From NCBI GenBank assembly GCA_027022365.1, contig JALVYU010000026.1, forward strand, positions 372,001 through 436,000: a stretch of 64,000 bases of DNA, in the 5' to 3' direction. Position numbers and translations under genes: made by a program. Below the pieces are notes generated by a model, which worked only from the letters and a program-made list of their open reading frames with translations, was not told where the DNA came from and searched no databases. This DNA comes from Desulfurococcales archaeon. Lineage in GTDB: Archaea > Thermoproteota > Thermoprotei_A > Sulfolobales > Desulfurococcaceae. How positions within the stretch are numbered: the first letter of the stretch is position 1; each line of letters begins with the position of its first letter. This document shows positions 36,697-45,505 of the stretch, piece after piece.

Positions 36697-37756
36697 GATC
36701 GATGGGAGTATAGGCGAGGGCGGGGGGCAGATACTGAGGTACAGCATAGCTCTCTCAGCCGTTCTCCAGATCCCGGTGAGGATATACAATATAAGGGCCA
36801 AGAGGAGAAACCCTGGTTTAAGGCCCCAGCACTTAACAGCCGTTAGGGCTCTTGCAAAAATAACTGATGCTGTTGTACGTGGGGATAGAGTTGGTAGTAT
36901 GGAAATAGTCTTTGAGCCTAGGACGAGAAAATCAGGTATTTTCGAGTTTAATATAGGGACTGCTGGTAGCGTAACGCTGGTCCTTCAAGCACTTCTGCCA
37001 GTTCTTCTCTTCGTCGATCATACTTCGAGAGTAACTATAATTGGTGGCACAGATGTTCCTTGGAGCCCCCCGATAGACTATATGATCTTTGTCTTCAAGC
37101 ATAATCTGCAGTTATTTGGCGCAAAAATTGAGGTGAAGCTACTAAGGCGGGGCCATTACCCGAGGGGCGGTGGCAGAGTAGTTGTTGAAGTAGAGCCTGT
37201 GAAGGATTACTTGAAGCCGATCAATATTGTGAAGCATAACGGCATAGTAGCGATACGTGGCAGAAGCCACGCCGTGAGACTGCCTAAACATGTGGCTGAG
37301 AGGCAGGCACGTGCAGCCTCTGCTATTATAGCTGAAAAGCTCGGCCTAGAGCCGCTTATCGATATAGAGTACTATGAGAAGGGAAGGGATCCTCATCTAG
37401 GTCCTGGCAGTGGGATAGTGGTTTACGCCGAGACAAGAACGGGTACTAGGCTCGGAGCTGATAGTCTTGGAGAGAAAGGCAAGCCTGCCGAGAAGGTGGG
37501 CCGTGAGGCCGCGTTGAAGCTTGTAGAAGACATAGGTACAGGTATGGGTTTTGACAGGCATATGGCGGACATGCTCATTCCCTACATGTTTCTCGCAAGG
37601 GGATCCAGTGTTGCAGGTGTTGCTAGGCTCACTAGTCACGCACTGACAGCGATCAGGATCACGAAGATGTTTCTAAGGGATGCGGCTGTAGAGGTGGATG
37701 GCGAAGAGGGTGAGCCAGGCATTATCAGGATAGATGGGATCGGATTTTCTCGATAA
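36665..37756 (+). CDS. rtcA: RNA 3'-terminal phosphate cyclase
   Basis: RtcA turns an RNA 3'-phosphate into a 2',3'-cyclic phosphate with ATP. The 363-residue protein shows IDGSIGEGGGQILRYS at the N-terminus, RRNPGLRPQHLTAV, YYPRGGG-like HYPRGGG, and the catalytic-His context GFDRHMADMLIPY near residue 300. The GTG start is inside nadM. The 3' end overlaps the convergent GTPase gene by 32 bases. With RtcB at 16864 it covers RNA end repair. Confidence 0.94.
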   Translation: MLRGCAEILVEIDGSIGEGGGQILRYSIALSAVLQIPVRIYNIRAKRRNPGLRPQHLTAVRALAKITDAVVRGDRVGSMEIVFEPRTRKSGIFEFNIGTAGSVTLVLQALLPVLLFVDHTSRVTIIGGTDVPWSPPIDYMIFVFKHNLQLFGAKIEVKLLRRGHYPRGGGRVVVEVEPVKDYLKPINIVKHNGIVAIRGRSHAVRLPKHVAERQARAASAIIAEKLGLEPLIDIEYYEKGRDPHLGPGSGIVVYAETRTGTRLGADSLGEKGKPAEKVGREAALKLVEDIGTGMGFDRHMADMLIPYMFLARGSSVAGVARLTSHALTAIRITKMFLRDAAVEVDGEEGEPGIIRIDGIGFSR

Positions 37757-38786
37757 GTTTATTCTCGAGTATCTCAAGCAGTTTGCCGAGACCATACCCC
37801 TTGTCAGCCGAGATAAGCAGTGGTTCACGCCCTGTTGTATCCGCTATTTTCTTCCTTGATTCCTCCAGGATATCCTCTGGCGTTATATCGATCTTGTTTA
37901 TTGCTACTATGATGTCGTCCGAACCGATAATGTTTATGACATCCCTGTACACGGCTAGTTGTTCATCGAGACTATAGTAGGTATTAGGATTCGTGTCGAA
38001 CAAGTAGAGTAGGATATCTGACAGGTGTTTGAGCGCTAGAACCGCTTTCATTTCTATCTCGTTTCTTTTGTCGAGGGGTCTATCGAGTAGGCCGGGCGTA
38101 TCTATGAGTGTTATTTTACCGTAAGGCTTCACCTCTATATGTCCTGCGATTATTGTCTTCGTCGTAAAGGGATAGGGGCTTATCTCGGGCTCAGCCCTCG
38201 TGAGCTTCTTGAGCAGTGTTGATTTTCCTACTTGGGGCATTCCAACAATTATAACTACTAGATCGCCCGTGACATCTGGCATCCCCGAGATCTCTTTTAT
38301 GGCTTCTTTGACGGCCTCTAGTAGTGCTCGGTCTCTCTTGAGCAGCGATAGCATTCTCCCTAATCCTCCTCTAAAGGCTCTCTTCGCCTCGCCTCCTGTT
38401 AGGCTGGATTTTATCCCTGTCCTTGTATCACGGTATATTCTGTTGAGGATCCTCCTCTTAGCCCTGTATCTGCCCAGCAGATCTGCTGGGCTTCTACCCG
38501 TTTTTATTATGAATAACTCTTTGTAGAAATCATGCATCTTATCTACGGCTTCGAGGGCCTTCACGATTTTCTCCATGTTTGAGTCTAGGACAGTATATGC
38601 TGTCCCTAGTTTTGCGAGTAGTGTGTTCTTGAATTGGAGCAACGTGTTCTTACCAGTACTTCGTGGGGGTGGCGGGATAGGCGTTGACCGCATACGGTTG
38701 TCTACGCGTCTGTATATGTCCTCATATAATGGTATCCAGTATTTCTTGAGCTTGTCGGGGGTTATTGTTTGTTCATTGTTTTTCAT
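37725..38786 (-). CDS. Nog1/Obg-type GTPase
   Basis: A 353-residue protein with an N-terminal helical domain of about 170 residues, as in Nog1, and a G domain: G1 GMPQVGKST, G3 DTPG, G4 NKID. Nog1-like GTPases act in large-subunit ribosome assembly. It lacks the long C-terminal extension of eukaryotic Nog1. Convergent with rtcA and 39 bases downstream of the TFB-like gene, possibly one transcript. Confidence 0.85.
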   Translation of the reverse strand: MKNNEQTITPDKLKKYWIPLYEDIYRRVDNRMRSTPIPPPPRSTGKNTLLQFKNTLLAKLGTAYTVLDSNMEKIVKALEAVDKMHDFYKELFIIKTGRSPADLLGRYRAKRRILNRIYRDTRTGIKSSLTGGEAKRAFRGGLGRMLSLLKRDRALLEAVKEAIKEISGMPDVTGDLVVIIVGMPQVGKSTLLKKLTRAEPEISPYPFTTKTIIAGHIEVKPYGKITLIDTPGLLDRPLDKRNEIEMKAVLALKHLSDILLYLFDTNPNTYYSLDEQLAVYRDVINIIGSDDIIVAINKIDITPEDILEESRKKIADTTGREPLLISADKGYGLGKLLEILENKLIEKIRSHLS

Positions 38787-38825
38787 GGTTCATCTCTGTT
38801 TATGTTGTTTTCTCTAAACATGATG

Positions 38826-39434
38826 TTATGGCGGGTTAATATTTGCTGGTTTTATCCTCTCATGTATTTTCTTGGCGAGTCTTAGGAGGCGCTTATAGCT
38901 TGTGGGGCTTATATTGAATATCTCGGTAACTCTGTGCTCGAGGGGAGGTCTTCTCTTCTTATCTAGGAATGAGAGTATATATGCTAGTGCATACTTGCTT
39001 CTCTCGGTTCTAGCGAGGGCTGCAGGGTAGACTCTCTCTATTAGCTCTATATAGTGTTGTAGCTCACGGCGAATTCCTAGCTCCTCGATGTTTTTCTCGG
39101 CATTGATAGTAGCGTCCGACTTTATTGTTTTCACGAGCTTCCCGCTGTGGAGATATTTATCGTAGTCTATATGTAGCCATGGTCTGCCTGTGACGTATTT
39201 TTGCGCTGTATTATACCTCCTTATATGTATATAGTATTGCCTGTGTTGTCTCCTGTGTTTGGGATTTTCGAGCTTCTTTGCCTGGCATTGATATATGGTG
39301 TCCTCCCTCCTGTACGGCGGGCTATAATCATATATTGTATCAATAACTGTTCCGCAGGAACTACAGGTTATTTCTCCCTTCTCGTAGTCCCAGATCAGAA
39401 TGCCTCCGCATATGGGGCACGTGTTTTCTCTCAT
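38826..39434 (-). CDS. Half-size TFIIB-like zinc-ribbon protein
   Basis: The first 30 residues form a TFIIB-type ribbon (CPIC and CSSC, then GTVID). The middle is basic and His/Tyr-rich, and the last 75 residues look like one cyclin-type helical repeat (ERSKYALAYILSFLDKKRRPP... then SPTSYKRLLRLAKKI). A normal TFB has about 300 residues and two cyclin repeats; this has 202 and one. It may act as a TFB competitor or specialised factor, like the shortened TFB3 of Sulfolobales, or be unrelated to initiation. Confidence 0.65.
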   Translation of the reverse strand: MRENTCPICGGILIWDYEKGEITCSSCGTVIDTIYDYSPPYRREDTIYQCQAKKLENPKHRRQHRQYYIHIRRYNTAQKYVTGRPWLHIDYDKYLHSGKLVKTIKSDATINAEKNIEELGIRRELQHYIELIERVYPAALARTERSKYALAYILSFLDKKRRPPLEHRVTEIFNISPTSYKRLLRLAKKIHERIKPANINPP

Positions 39435-39570
39435 CTACTGACACCGTTACATTGGTAGGGCTTCTCTGTTATTTCTCGAGAACAGTGTATGGTAGCGCGC
39501 TCTGAGGGTGTAACGAAACTATTTGTTTATCTTTGCGCGAAGAATAATTAGGCCGTTCTAGAATACCTGA

Positions 39571-39625
39571 GTATGACGCCCCCCTGACACCCCTTCATCG
39601 AGGGCTAAGGGGATGAGGGCGGGGC
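39571..39625. ncRNA. GC-rich structured RNA candidate with K-turn-like internal loop
   Basis: In an AT-leaning divergent intergenic region, CCCCTT (39590-39595) pairs with AAGGGG (39607-39612) and GCCCC (39578-39582) pairs with GGGGC (39621-39625). Between the helices CTGA faces GATGA, the arrangement of a kink-turn as bound by L7Ae. GC-rich islands of this kind often mark stable RNAs in hyperthermophiles. No ACA box or second guide element is clear, so class and strand are undecided. Confidence 0.4.
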
Positions 39626-39644
39626 CTCTGTTCCCCGGGCCAAC

Positions 39645-39655
39645 CTATTTAAGCC
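39645..39655 (+). promoter_or_regulatory. TATA box of the second proteasome beta gene
   Basis: CTATTTAAGCC lies about 50 bases before the ATG at 39702, placing a transcription start near 39680. GGGGAAAG between them serves as ribosome binding site. Confidence 0.5.
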
Positions 39656-39701
39656 AATAACTTCTTACTAGTTTCACGGATAATTCAATGGGGAAAGAAC
39701 A

Positions 39702-40292
39702 ATGAATGGTGTAGGAACCGTTCTCGGTATCAGAGCCAGGGATGGTATCGTATTAGCTGGTGAAAAGAGATTAACCTATGACGGCTTTGTGCTCAGTAAG
39801 AACGTGAGAAAAGTGCATCCAATAACGGATCATATAGGTATAGGAGTCGTAGGGCTTATGGGTGATGCGCAGGTATTATTAAAGATGCTGCGGTTCGAGG
39901 CTAAGAGTTATGAGCTTCAGCACAATAGGAAGATACGTGTTAGATCGATGGCGAAAGTGGCATCTATAATACTTTACTCATACAAGCTAATGCCCATGAT
40001 GACTGAAACAATAATTGCAGGAGTTGATGATAAAGGCCCGCAGCTTTTCGTCCTAGATCCTGTGGGTAGCTATATAGAAGACAAGTACGCGGCGCTCGGC
40101 TCGGGCGGGCCCTTAGCACTAGGTATTCTGGAGAAAGAATATAAGGATGAAATCAGCGTTGATGATGCATCTCATCTAGCAGTAAGTGCTATTGAGGCCG
40201 CGTTGAAAAGAGACGCTGTCTCGGGCGATGGTATAGACCTATTGATCATAACGAGGGACGGCTATGAGCTGAAAGAATACTTGTTCAAATAA
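39702..40292 (+). CDS. Proteasome subunit beta, non-catalytic type
   Basis: A 196-residue beta subunit with normal fold motifs (LAGEKRLTYDG, GSGGPLALG, DAVSGDG) but almost no propeptide: it starts MNGVGTVLGI. When the Gly of VGL is aligned with the Gly of LGI, the position of the catalytic Thr1 is Gly5. The same loss occurs in one of the two Sulfolobus beta subunits, which is structural. It probably shares the beta ring with the active subunit encoded at 33419. Endonuclease V follows after 22 bases. Confidence 0.9.
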   Translation: MNGVGTVLGIRARDGIVLAGEKRLTYDGFVLSKNVRKVHPITDHIGIGVVGLMGDAQVLLKMLRFEAKSYELQHNRKIRVRSMAKVASIILYSYKLMPMMTETIIAGVDDKGPQLFVLDPVGSYIEDKYAALGSGGPLALGILEKEYKDEISVDDASHLAVSAIEAALKRDAVSGDGIDLLIITRDGYELKEYLFK

Positions 40293-40314
40293 CCCGGGAG
40301 TTAGGGCTTGTGGT

Positions 40315-40977
40315 TTGCCCAAATACTTTGACTATAAGAGGGCCGTAAAGATACAGAGGATCCTTGCCGAGAAAGTCTTTAAAAGCCTGGAGAACCCCTC
40401 CTTATTGGATCCTGATAATGTCAGGTATGTTGTAGGTGTTGATGCTGCTTATTCTAAAGGGTTAATGTACGGCGTCGCAGTTCTTATAGACTATTGTTCT
40501 GGGGAGCTAATACGATATAGTGTTGTTAAGAAGAAACCACCTATTCCATATGTTCCGGGCCTACTAGCTTTCAGAGAAGCACCAGCATACATATCCGCTG
40601 TAAGGAAACTAGGTATTCTACCAGATATTATTGTTGTGGATGGTCACGGCGTCTCTCATCCTAGGGGGCTCGGTATAGCCAGTCATATCGGATTGGTACT
40701 AGACGTACCCAGTATAGGTGTTGCTAAGAAGAAGCTATACGGCGAAGTAAGGGAGGAAAACGGCGAGGTATTCCTCTATGCGCATGGACTGAGGGCTGCC
40801 AAGATCGTTAGTCATCGTGGGCAAACACTGTACATAAGCATGGGGTACAAGATAAGCCTAGATGATGCATGGCGGATCATACAAAGAATGCTTACACCTA
40901 GATACAAGCTACCCATACCAACAGCGCTGGCCGACAGAATATCTAAGGAAATCGCACACCGCCGTAGGGGGCACTGA
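40315..40977 (+). CDS. nfi: Endonuclease V
   Basis: The 220-residue nuclease cuts DNA one base 3' of deaminated adenine (inosine). It has VVGVDAAYS with the first metal-ligand Asp, YVPGLLAFREAPA with the Tyr wedge region, and VDGHGVSHPRGLGIASHIGL with further metal ligands. Start TTG. It lies directly after the proteasome gene and is followed by tRNA-Arg. Confidence 0.95.
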   Translation: MPKYFDYKRAVKIQRILAEKVFKSLENPSLLDPDNVRYVVGVDAAYSKGLMYGVAVLIDYCSGELIRYSVVKKKPPIPYVPGLLAFREAPAYISAVRKLGILPDIIVVDGHGVSHPRGLGIASHIGLVLDVPSIGVAKKKLYGEVREENGEVFLYAHGLRAAKIVSHRGQTLYISMGYKISLDDAWRIIQRMLTPRYKLPIPTALADRISKEIAHRRRGH

Positions 40978-41018
40978 TAACCATTATATAGGCGTGTAAA
41001 AATCCACAAAAACTAGGT

Positions 41019-41113
41019 GGGCCCGTAGCCTAGCCTGGATAGGGCGCTGGCCTGCGGCCTAGGAGTAAGGGGTGGATAGCCAGAGGTCCCGGGTTCAAAT
41101 CCCGGCGGGCCCG
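41019..41113 (+). tRNA. tRNA-Arg (GCG) with a 20-nt intron
   Basis: The acceptor stem is GGGCCCG/CGGGCCC with discriminator G. D stem GCCT/GGGC, anticodon stem CTGGC/GCCAG, T arm CCGGG-TTCAAAT-CCCGG. The loop CTGCGG..A gives anticodon GCG. The intron is 41058-41077 at position 37/38. Confidence 0.88.
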
Positions 41114-41115
41114 CT

Positions 41116-41172
41116 ACACTCAGTGCTCCGCCATTCTCATCATCTTCAGCCCCAAAGATCCTCATCACAGCC
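41116..41172 (-). ncRNA. Box C/D guide sRNA
   Basis: All four boxes fit: C GTGATGA (complement of 41162-41168), 12-nt guide (41150-41161), D' CTGA (41146-41149), a 2-nt spacer, C' ATGATGA (41137-41143), 13-nt guide (41124-41136) and D CTGA (41120-41123). It would direct 2'-O-methylation of two RNA positions. It starts three bases after tRNA-Arg, on the other strand. Confidence 0.78.
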
Positions 41173-41218
41173 GCGCAACAATATTATCCTGCCTAGCCAG
41201 ATATTATCGATGTACCGC

Positions 41219-41276
41219 GGGGATGATGACAACCTCCGACACTGAAAACGTGTTGAGGCCCTGCGATACTGACTCG
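41219..41276 (+). ncRNA. Box C/D guide sRNA
   Basis: C ATGATGA (41223-41229), 12-nt guide (41230-41241), D' CTGA (41242-41245), C' TGTTGA (41251-41256, one mismatch) and, after a second 12-nt guide (41257-41268), D CTGA (41269-41272). It is divergent from the preceding C/D sRNA; the AT-rich 45-base gap between them probably holds both promoters. Confidence 0.8.
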
Positions 41277-41291
41277 TAGTGGGAACCCAGG

Positions 41292-41804
41292 CTAAGTCGA
41301 AGTACATTCTCTTAGTAACTTGTATGTTTTAACCACTCGGCTCGCCAGCTTATATGGTATACTGAGAGTATCAACTAGATCCTTAGGCGTGAATTCTGCT
41401 CCTCCAGCATTAGTAGTCAGCTCGTCTAGTTTCTTGATCAGTTTTTCTGGCACAGTATAGGATGTTATCTTTGTTCTCCTCACGGCTATAACGAAATACG
41501 TGGCGCCAAGCTTCAGCACATATACTCGTCCCTGTTTACATAGCAGGAGCTTCAGCTCGTCCACGACAGGCCTGTATTCCTGGCTTATGACATATTTCTC
41601 GCCTGATTTCTCGAGCACGCCGTATTTTTGGAGCCACCATAATGCCCTCTTTATAATCGGTGTTCTGACGCCGAGTAGTTCTCTTAGTTCGCCGATACTT
41701 GTTCCTCCCAGACTATGTATCTCAGCTATAAATGGAGTTAGCCACGGCCTCCTAGTTATTAGAACCAGTATTGTTTCCCGCTTAGTGGGTTCTCTTTTAA
41801 GCAT
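41292..41804 (-). CDS. Winged-helix protein, probable transcriptional regulator
   Basis: The 170-residue protein shows a winged-helix pattern in the N-terminal half (FIAEIHSLGGTSIGELRELLGVRTPIIKRALWWLQKYGVLEKSG, summarised from residue 25 onward) and a second helical region at the C-terminus (TPKDLVDTLSIPYKLASRVVKTY) that could be another helix-turn-helix. I recognise no specific family. It is divergent from the SAH hydrolase gene, so it may regulate that gene or itself. Confidence 0.6.
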   Translation of the reverse strand: MLKREPTKRETILVLITRRPWLTPFIAEIHSLGGTSIGELRELLGVRTPIIKRALWWLQKYGVLEKSGEKYVISQEYRPVVDELKLLLCKQGRVYVLKLGATYFVIAVRRTKITSYTVPEKLIKKLDELTTNAGGAEFTPKDLVDTLSIPYKLASRVVKTYKLLRECTST

Positions 41805-41884
41805 TATTATCTACCCGGTATACCTTAATATTTAAGGCATAATAACTATGCTTTTAAACAAAGAGTAGCTTGGGTGCTAGAACA

Positions 41885-43153
41885 ATGAGCACGGGTGATT
41901 ATAAGGTTAAGGATATGGGGCTGGCGGAAGCCGGTAAACTGAAAATTTACTGGGCAGAGAAACATATGCCTGTCCTAATGCTTCTCAGGAAGAAGTATAT
42001 GGACGAGAAACCATTCAAAGGATTAAGAATATCTGCCGTCCTACACGTAACTAAAGAAACCGCCGTCCTAATGAAAGCGATCAAGGATGCTGGAGCAGAG
42101 GACGTCGTGCTAGCAGCGAGCAACCCGTTATCCACACAGGACGACGTGGCAGCGGCACTAGTAGAGTACGGCATAAGAGTATATGCGTGGAGAGGACAGT
42201 CAAGCGAGGAGTATTACTGGTGTATTAGGAAAGCAGCTGAGAACGAGCCCGATATAATATTGGATGATGGCGGAGATTTTCATGCACTTATACATAAGGA
42301 GTATCCCAAACTAGCATCAAAAATGATCGGCGGTACCGAGGAGACTACAACGGGTGTGATAAGGCTAAGAGCCCTTGAGCGCGATGGACTGCTCAAGTAC
42401 CCGGTCATAGCTGTAAACAATGCTTATACAAAACACTTGTTCGACAACAGGTACGGTACCGGGCAGAGCACATTCGACGGTATACTTAGGGCTACTAACA
42501 TACTGGTCGCTGGTAAAGTAGTTGTGGTAGCTGGTTATGGATGGGTAGGCAGAGGAATAGCCATGAGGGCACGTGGACTAGGAGCTAGAAGGGTTATAGT
42601 TACAGAGGTGGATCCTATTAGGGCTCTTGAAGCAGTCTTCGATGGATTCGAGGTAATGCCTATGATCGAGGCTGCCAGGGTTGGAGACATATTTATCACA
42701 GCAACGGGAGACAAAGCCGTGATCAGGCGGGAACACCTCGAGGTTATGAAGGACGGTGCAATACTCGCTAATGCTGGGCACTTCAACGTAGAGATATGGA
42801 TACCTGATCTCGAAGCCCTGGCCGTATCCAAGAGGGTTATCCGCCCCAACGTTACGGAGTACATACTACGTGATGGTAGATCGTTATACCTATTGGCTGA
42901 AGGAAGACTCGTAAATCTCGTTGCCGCTGAGGGTCATCCAAGCGAGGTCATGGATATGAGTTTCGCGAACCAGTTCCTAGCAGTCAAATATCTGAACGAT
43001 AATAGGGGCAGGCTGCCGCCAAGAGTCCTGAATCCGCCGAGAGAGCTCGACGAGAGGATAGCGAGGCTCAAGCTCGAATCAATGGGTATAGAGATCGATA
43101 GATTGACAGCGGAGCAAGAACGGTACCTAAAGTCTTGGCAGCTCGGAACATAA
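41885..43153 (+). CDS. ahcY: S-adenosylhomocysteine hydrolase
   Basis: The 422-residue enzyme breaks S-adenosylhomocysteine into adenosine and homocysteine, keeping methyltransferases active. Motifs include [28 protein letters not shown], the NAD-binding [14 protein letters not shown] and GHFNVEI. It has the shorter archaeal C-terminus without the KxxHY tail of eukaryotes. ATG at 41885 follows GGTG by eight bases. Confidence 0.96.
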   Translation: MSTGDYKVKDMGLAEAGKLKIYWAEKHMPVLMLLRKKYMDEKPFKGLRISAVLHVTKETAVLMKAIKDAGAEDVVLAASNPLSTQDDVAAALVEYGIRVYAWRGQSSEEYYWCIRKAAENEPDIILDDGGDFHALIHKEYPKLASKMIGGTEETTTGVIRLRALERDGLLKYPVIAVNNAYTKHLFDNRYGTGQSTFDGILRATNILVAGKVVVVAGYGWVGRGIAMRARGLGARRVIVTEVDPIRALEAVFDGFEVMPMIEAARVGDIFITATGDKAVIRREHLEVMKDGAILANAGHFNVEIWIPDLEALAVSKRVIRPNVTEYILRDGRSLYLLAEGRLVNLVAAEGHPSEVMDMSFANQFLAVKYLNDNRGRLPPRVLNPPRELDERIARLKLESMGIEIDRLTAEQERYLKSWQLGT

Positions 43154-43222
43154 TTGTTTTTATCATGTTTATCGTTAAAGCTATATATCCCCCTAGCTAG
43201 AATCAAGATAAAATGGGCCTGG

Positions 43223-43296
43223 GGGCCCGTAGCTCAGCCAGGTAGAGCGCCGGGCTCATAACCCGGTGGTCGGGGGTTCGAATCCCCCCGGGCCCA
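43223..43296 (+). tRNA. tRNA with CAT anticodon (elongator Met or Ile2)
   Basis: A 74-nt intronless tRNA. Acceptor GGGCCCG/CGGGCCC, D stem GCTC/GAGC, anticodon stem CCGGG/CCCGG with loop CTCATAA, T arm GGGGG-TTCGAAT-CCCCC. The first pair is G-C, so it is not the initiator. CAT could be elongator Met or the Ile isoacceptor whose C34 is modified to agmatidine; the sequence alone does not decide. Confidence 0.9.
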
Positions 43297-43371
43297 CCTT
43301 TTAATTCCATAATAAATTAATAGAATTTAGGTTTCTCTGGATATGAATAGATCGGAGCAGTAGGATAGAGG

Positions 43372-44373
43372 TTATGTATTGTTTCTTTGTGAAAACTTGT
43401 ACATGATATATTTAAATGCTGCATCAGCTGCTTTAGCTCCTTCTGCTGCAGCTATTATTATTTGTTCGAATCTATACTTGCAGGGACCCCCAGCGGCATC
43501 GCCAGCGACGTATATTCCCGGTAGATTGGTGCTTTGATCAGGGTTTACCTTGGCGTATCCGTTCTCGTCGGTTTCTATGCCAACTGATCTGAAGAATTCC
43601 GTCGGGGGAACTAATCCTATCTCTATGAATACTCCATCTACTTTGAGTATCTTCTCGTTTCCGGTCTTCTTGTTCTTAATCCTTATGCCTTCGACTCTTT
43701 CTTTTCCTAGTATTTCGGTTACAACATAGTTCTTGAGAATAGTGATTTTTGGATTATTTTCTGCTTTGCTTACATATACTTTGAACGCCCTGAACTCGTC
43801 TCTCCTGTGTATAAGGTATACTTTACTAGCGATCTCGGCAAGGTATAATGCTCCTGTTACTGCTGAGTTACCTCCTCCTATTACAGCGACGACTTTATCC
43901 TTAAATAATGGGCCGTCACACGTGGTACAATATGAAACTCCTCTCCCTACTAGTTTATCTTCTCCTGGAACACCGAGTTTCCGCTTCTTACTCCCTATAG
44001 CGATAATCACAGCTTTGCCCACATACTCCTTGCCCGATAAGGTTCTCACGATCCATTTATCATCTTTCGGTACGACTTCTACTGCTTTCTCAACTATTAT
44101 TGGCACGTCATACTTCTTGACATGGTTCACAAATTTTTTCACTAATTCATTTCCCGGCATGTCAGGTAATCCTGGATAGTCGTCGACTAGTGGTGCTTCC
44201 GACATATATCCACCGATGAGCTCCGTTATCACTATAGAGCTTAGATTATACCTAGCGGAATATAGTGCCGCTGTGAGGCCCGCCGGGCCTCCACCTATTA
44301 TAACTATGTCGTATTCTTTCTTCTCTTGACCAGAATCTATTGACAAGCCTGAAAGGCTAAAGCGTAGGCTCAT
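43372..44373 (-). CDS. trxB: Thioredoxin reductase-like FAD/NAD(P) disulfide oxidoreductase
   Basis: The 333-residue flavoprotein has the FAD-binding GGGPAGLTAA, the redox pair CTTC in SYCTTCDGPLFKDK, the NAD(P)-binding GGGNSAVTGA and the second FAD motif YVAGDAAGG. The short N-terminal extension before the FAD domain is about 20 residues. It probably reduces a thioredoxin or glutaredoxin-like protein. ATG at 44373 is preceded by GGCGAT. Divergent from the aldo/keto reductase gene. Confidence 0.92.
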   Translation of the reverse strand: MSLRFSLSGLSIDSGQEKKEYDIVIIGGGPAGLTAALYSARYNLSSIVITELIGGYMSEAPLVDDYPGLPDMPGNELVKKFVNHVKKYDVPIIVEKAVEVVPKDDKWIVRTLSGKEYVGKAVIIAIGSKKRKLGVPGEDKLVGRGVSYCTTCDGPLFKDKVVAVIGGGNSAVTGALYLAEIASKVYLIHRRDEFRAFKVYVSKAENNPKITILKNYVVTEILGKERVEGIRIKNKKTGNEKILKVDGVFIEIGLVPPTEFFRSVGIETDENGYAKVNPDQSTNLPGIYVAGDAAGGPCKYRFEQIIIAAAEGAKAADAAFKYIMYKFSQRNNT

Positions 44374-44484
44374 TTTCACATCGCCTTCTTACATGGATTC
44401 GTATAGGGGTTTATTTTTCTGTCTCAAATGCCTAATTATTTAAATGTAAATACAATCAAATAACGTAATACTAAATAATATGAG

Positions 44485-44493
44485 TTTTTAACA
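44485..44493 (+). promoter_or_regulatory. TATA box for a leaderless transcript
   Basis: The T-rich TATA-like sequence TTTTTAACA is about 26 bases before the ATG at 44515. No Shine-Dalgarno sequence is present, so the mRNA probably starts at or next to the start codon. Confidence 0.5.
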
Positions 44494-44514
44494 AAACATC
44501 TACTAGTGAAGAAC

Positions 44515-45468
44515 ATGGAATACGTTGATCTCGGTAATACCGGGCTACAAATATCTAGGATCGGGCTTGGAACATGGCAGTTCAGTGAAACATGGGGAGT
44601 AACAGACTATAAAATTGCAAAAGATATTGTAGAGAAAGCAGTTGAGATGGGCATTAATCTATACGACACAGCAATGGTTTACGGTAATGGGCTAAGCGAA
44701 GAATTCCTGGGAAAAGCGCTCCGGGAAATTGGTGTTAAACGCGACGAGGTAGTGATCGCCACCAAAATACCTGGGGATTACCTTAATCCGGGGGATGTAT
44801 TCAGGGCAGTAGAGAGATCGCTCAAAAGGCTTCAGACAACTTATATAAATATATTACAACTACACTGGCCGCCATGCTGGCATAATTTTCCCACTTGCAA
44901 ATATATGAGAGCGCTTGAGCGACTCGTAAAGCTGGGCCTTATAAACCACATTGGTGTCAGTAATTATCCGATAGCACTCGTGGATGAGGTAAGAAGTTGT
45001 CTCTCAACAATAGATATTGTCAGCATGCAGTACAGATATAATATCATTGAGAGACAGGCAGAGGAAGAACCTATCCCGTACGCCGAAGAGAACGATCTTG
45101 TATTCTTGGCGTGGAGTCCACTCACTAAAGGAGCTGTAACTGGTAAATACACGTTAGAAAACCTCCCAGTATTCAACGATGTACGCAGAACTGATCCCAT
45201 ATTCCATCCCGAAAACTTTCAGAAAATAAAGCCATTGGTGGACAAACTTACTGAACTCGCGGAAAAATATGGTAGAACACCAGCTCAGATAGCACTTAAT
45301 TGGATCATCATGTATAGTGACTCTATAATCCCTATACCAGGTGCCAAGAAACCAGAACAAGTCGTGCAAAATGCTGAAAGCGTGGGGTGGCGGATGAGCA
45401 TACATGACTGGCTAGAGCTTGAGAAGTTGTCTAGAAATATTATGATAGAATACTCTGTATATTACTAG
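44515..45468 (+). CDS. Aldo/keto reductase
   Basis: The 317-residue TIM-barrel oxidoreductase shows the catalytic tetrad contexts YDTAMVYGNG (Asp, Tyr), ATKIPGD (Lys) and LQLHWP (His), and a C-terminal NADPH-binding IPIPGAKKPEQV. It reduces an unknown carbonyl compound. The start at 44515 is taken from the TATA position; a GTG at 44506 is in frame. Its stop lies 37 bases from the end of the convergent unknown gene. Confidence 0.9.
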   Translation: MEYVDLGNTGLQISRIGLGTWQFSETWGVTDYKIAKDIVEKAVEMGINLYDTAMVYGNGLSEEFLGKALREIGVKRDEVVIATKIPGDYLNPGDVFRAVERSLKRLQTTYINILQLHWPPCWHNFPTCKYMRALERLVKLGLINHIGVSNYPIALVDEVRSCLSTIDIVSMQYRYNIIERQAEEEPIPYAEENDLVFLAWSPLTKGAVTGKYTLENLPVFNDVRRTDPIFHPENFQKIKPLVDKLTELAEKYGRTPAQIALNWIIMYSDSIIPIPGAKKPEQVVQNAESVGWRMSIHDWLELEKLSRNIMIEYSVYY

Positions 45469-45505
45469 GCGAAATACTGGCTGGTCAAGCTACGTATTTA
45501 ATGTT

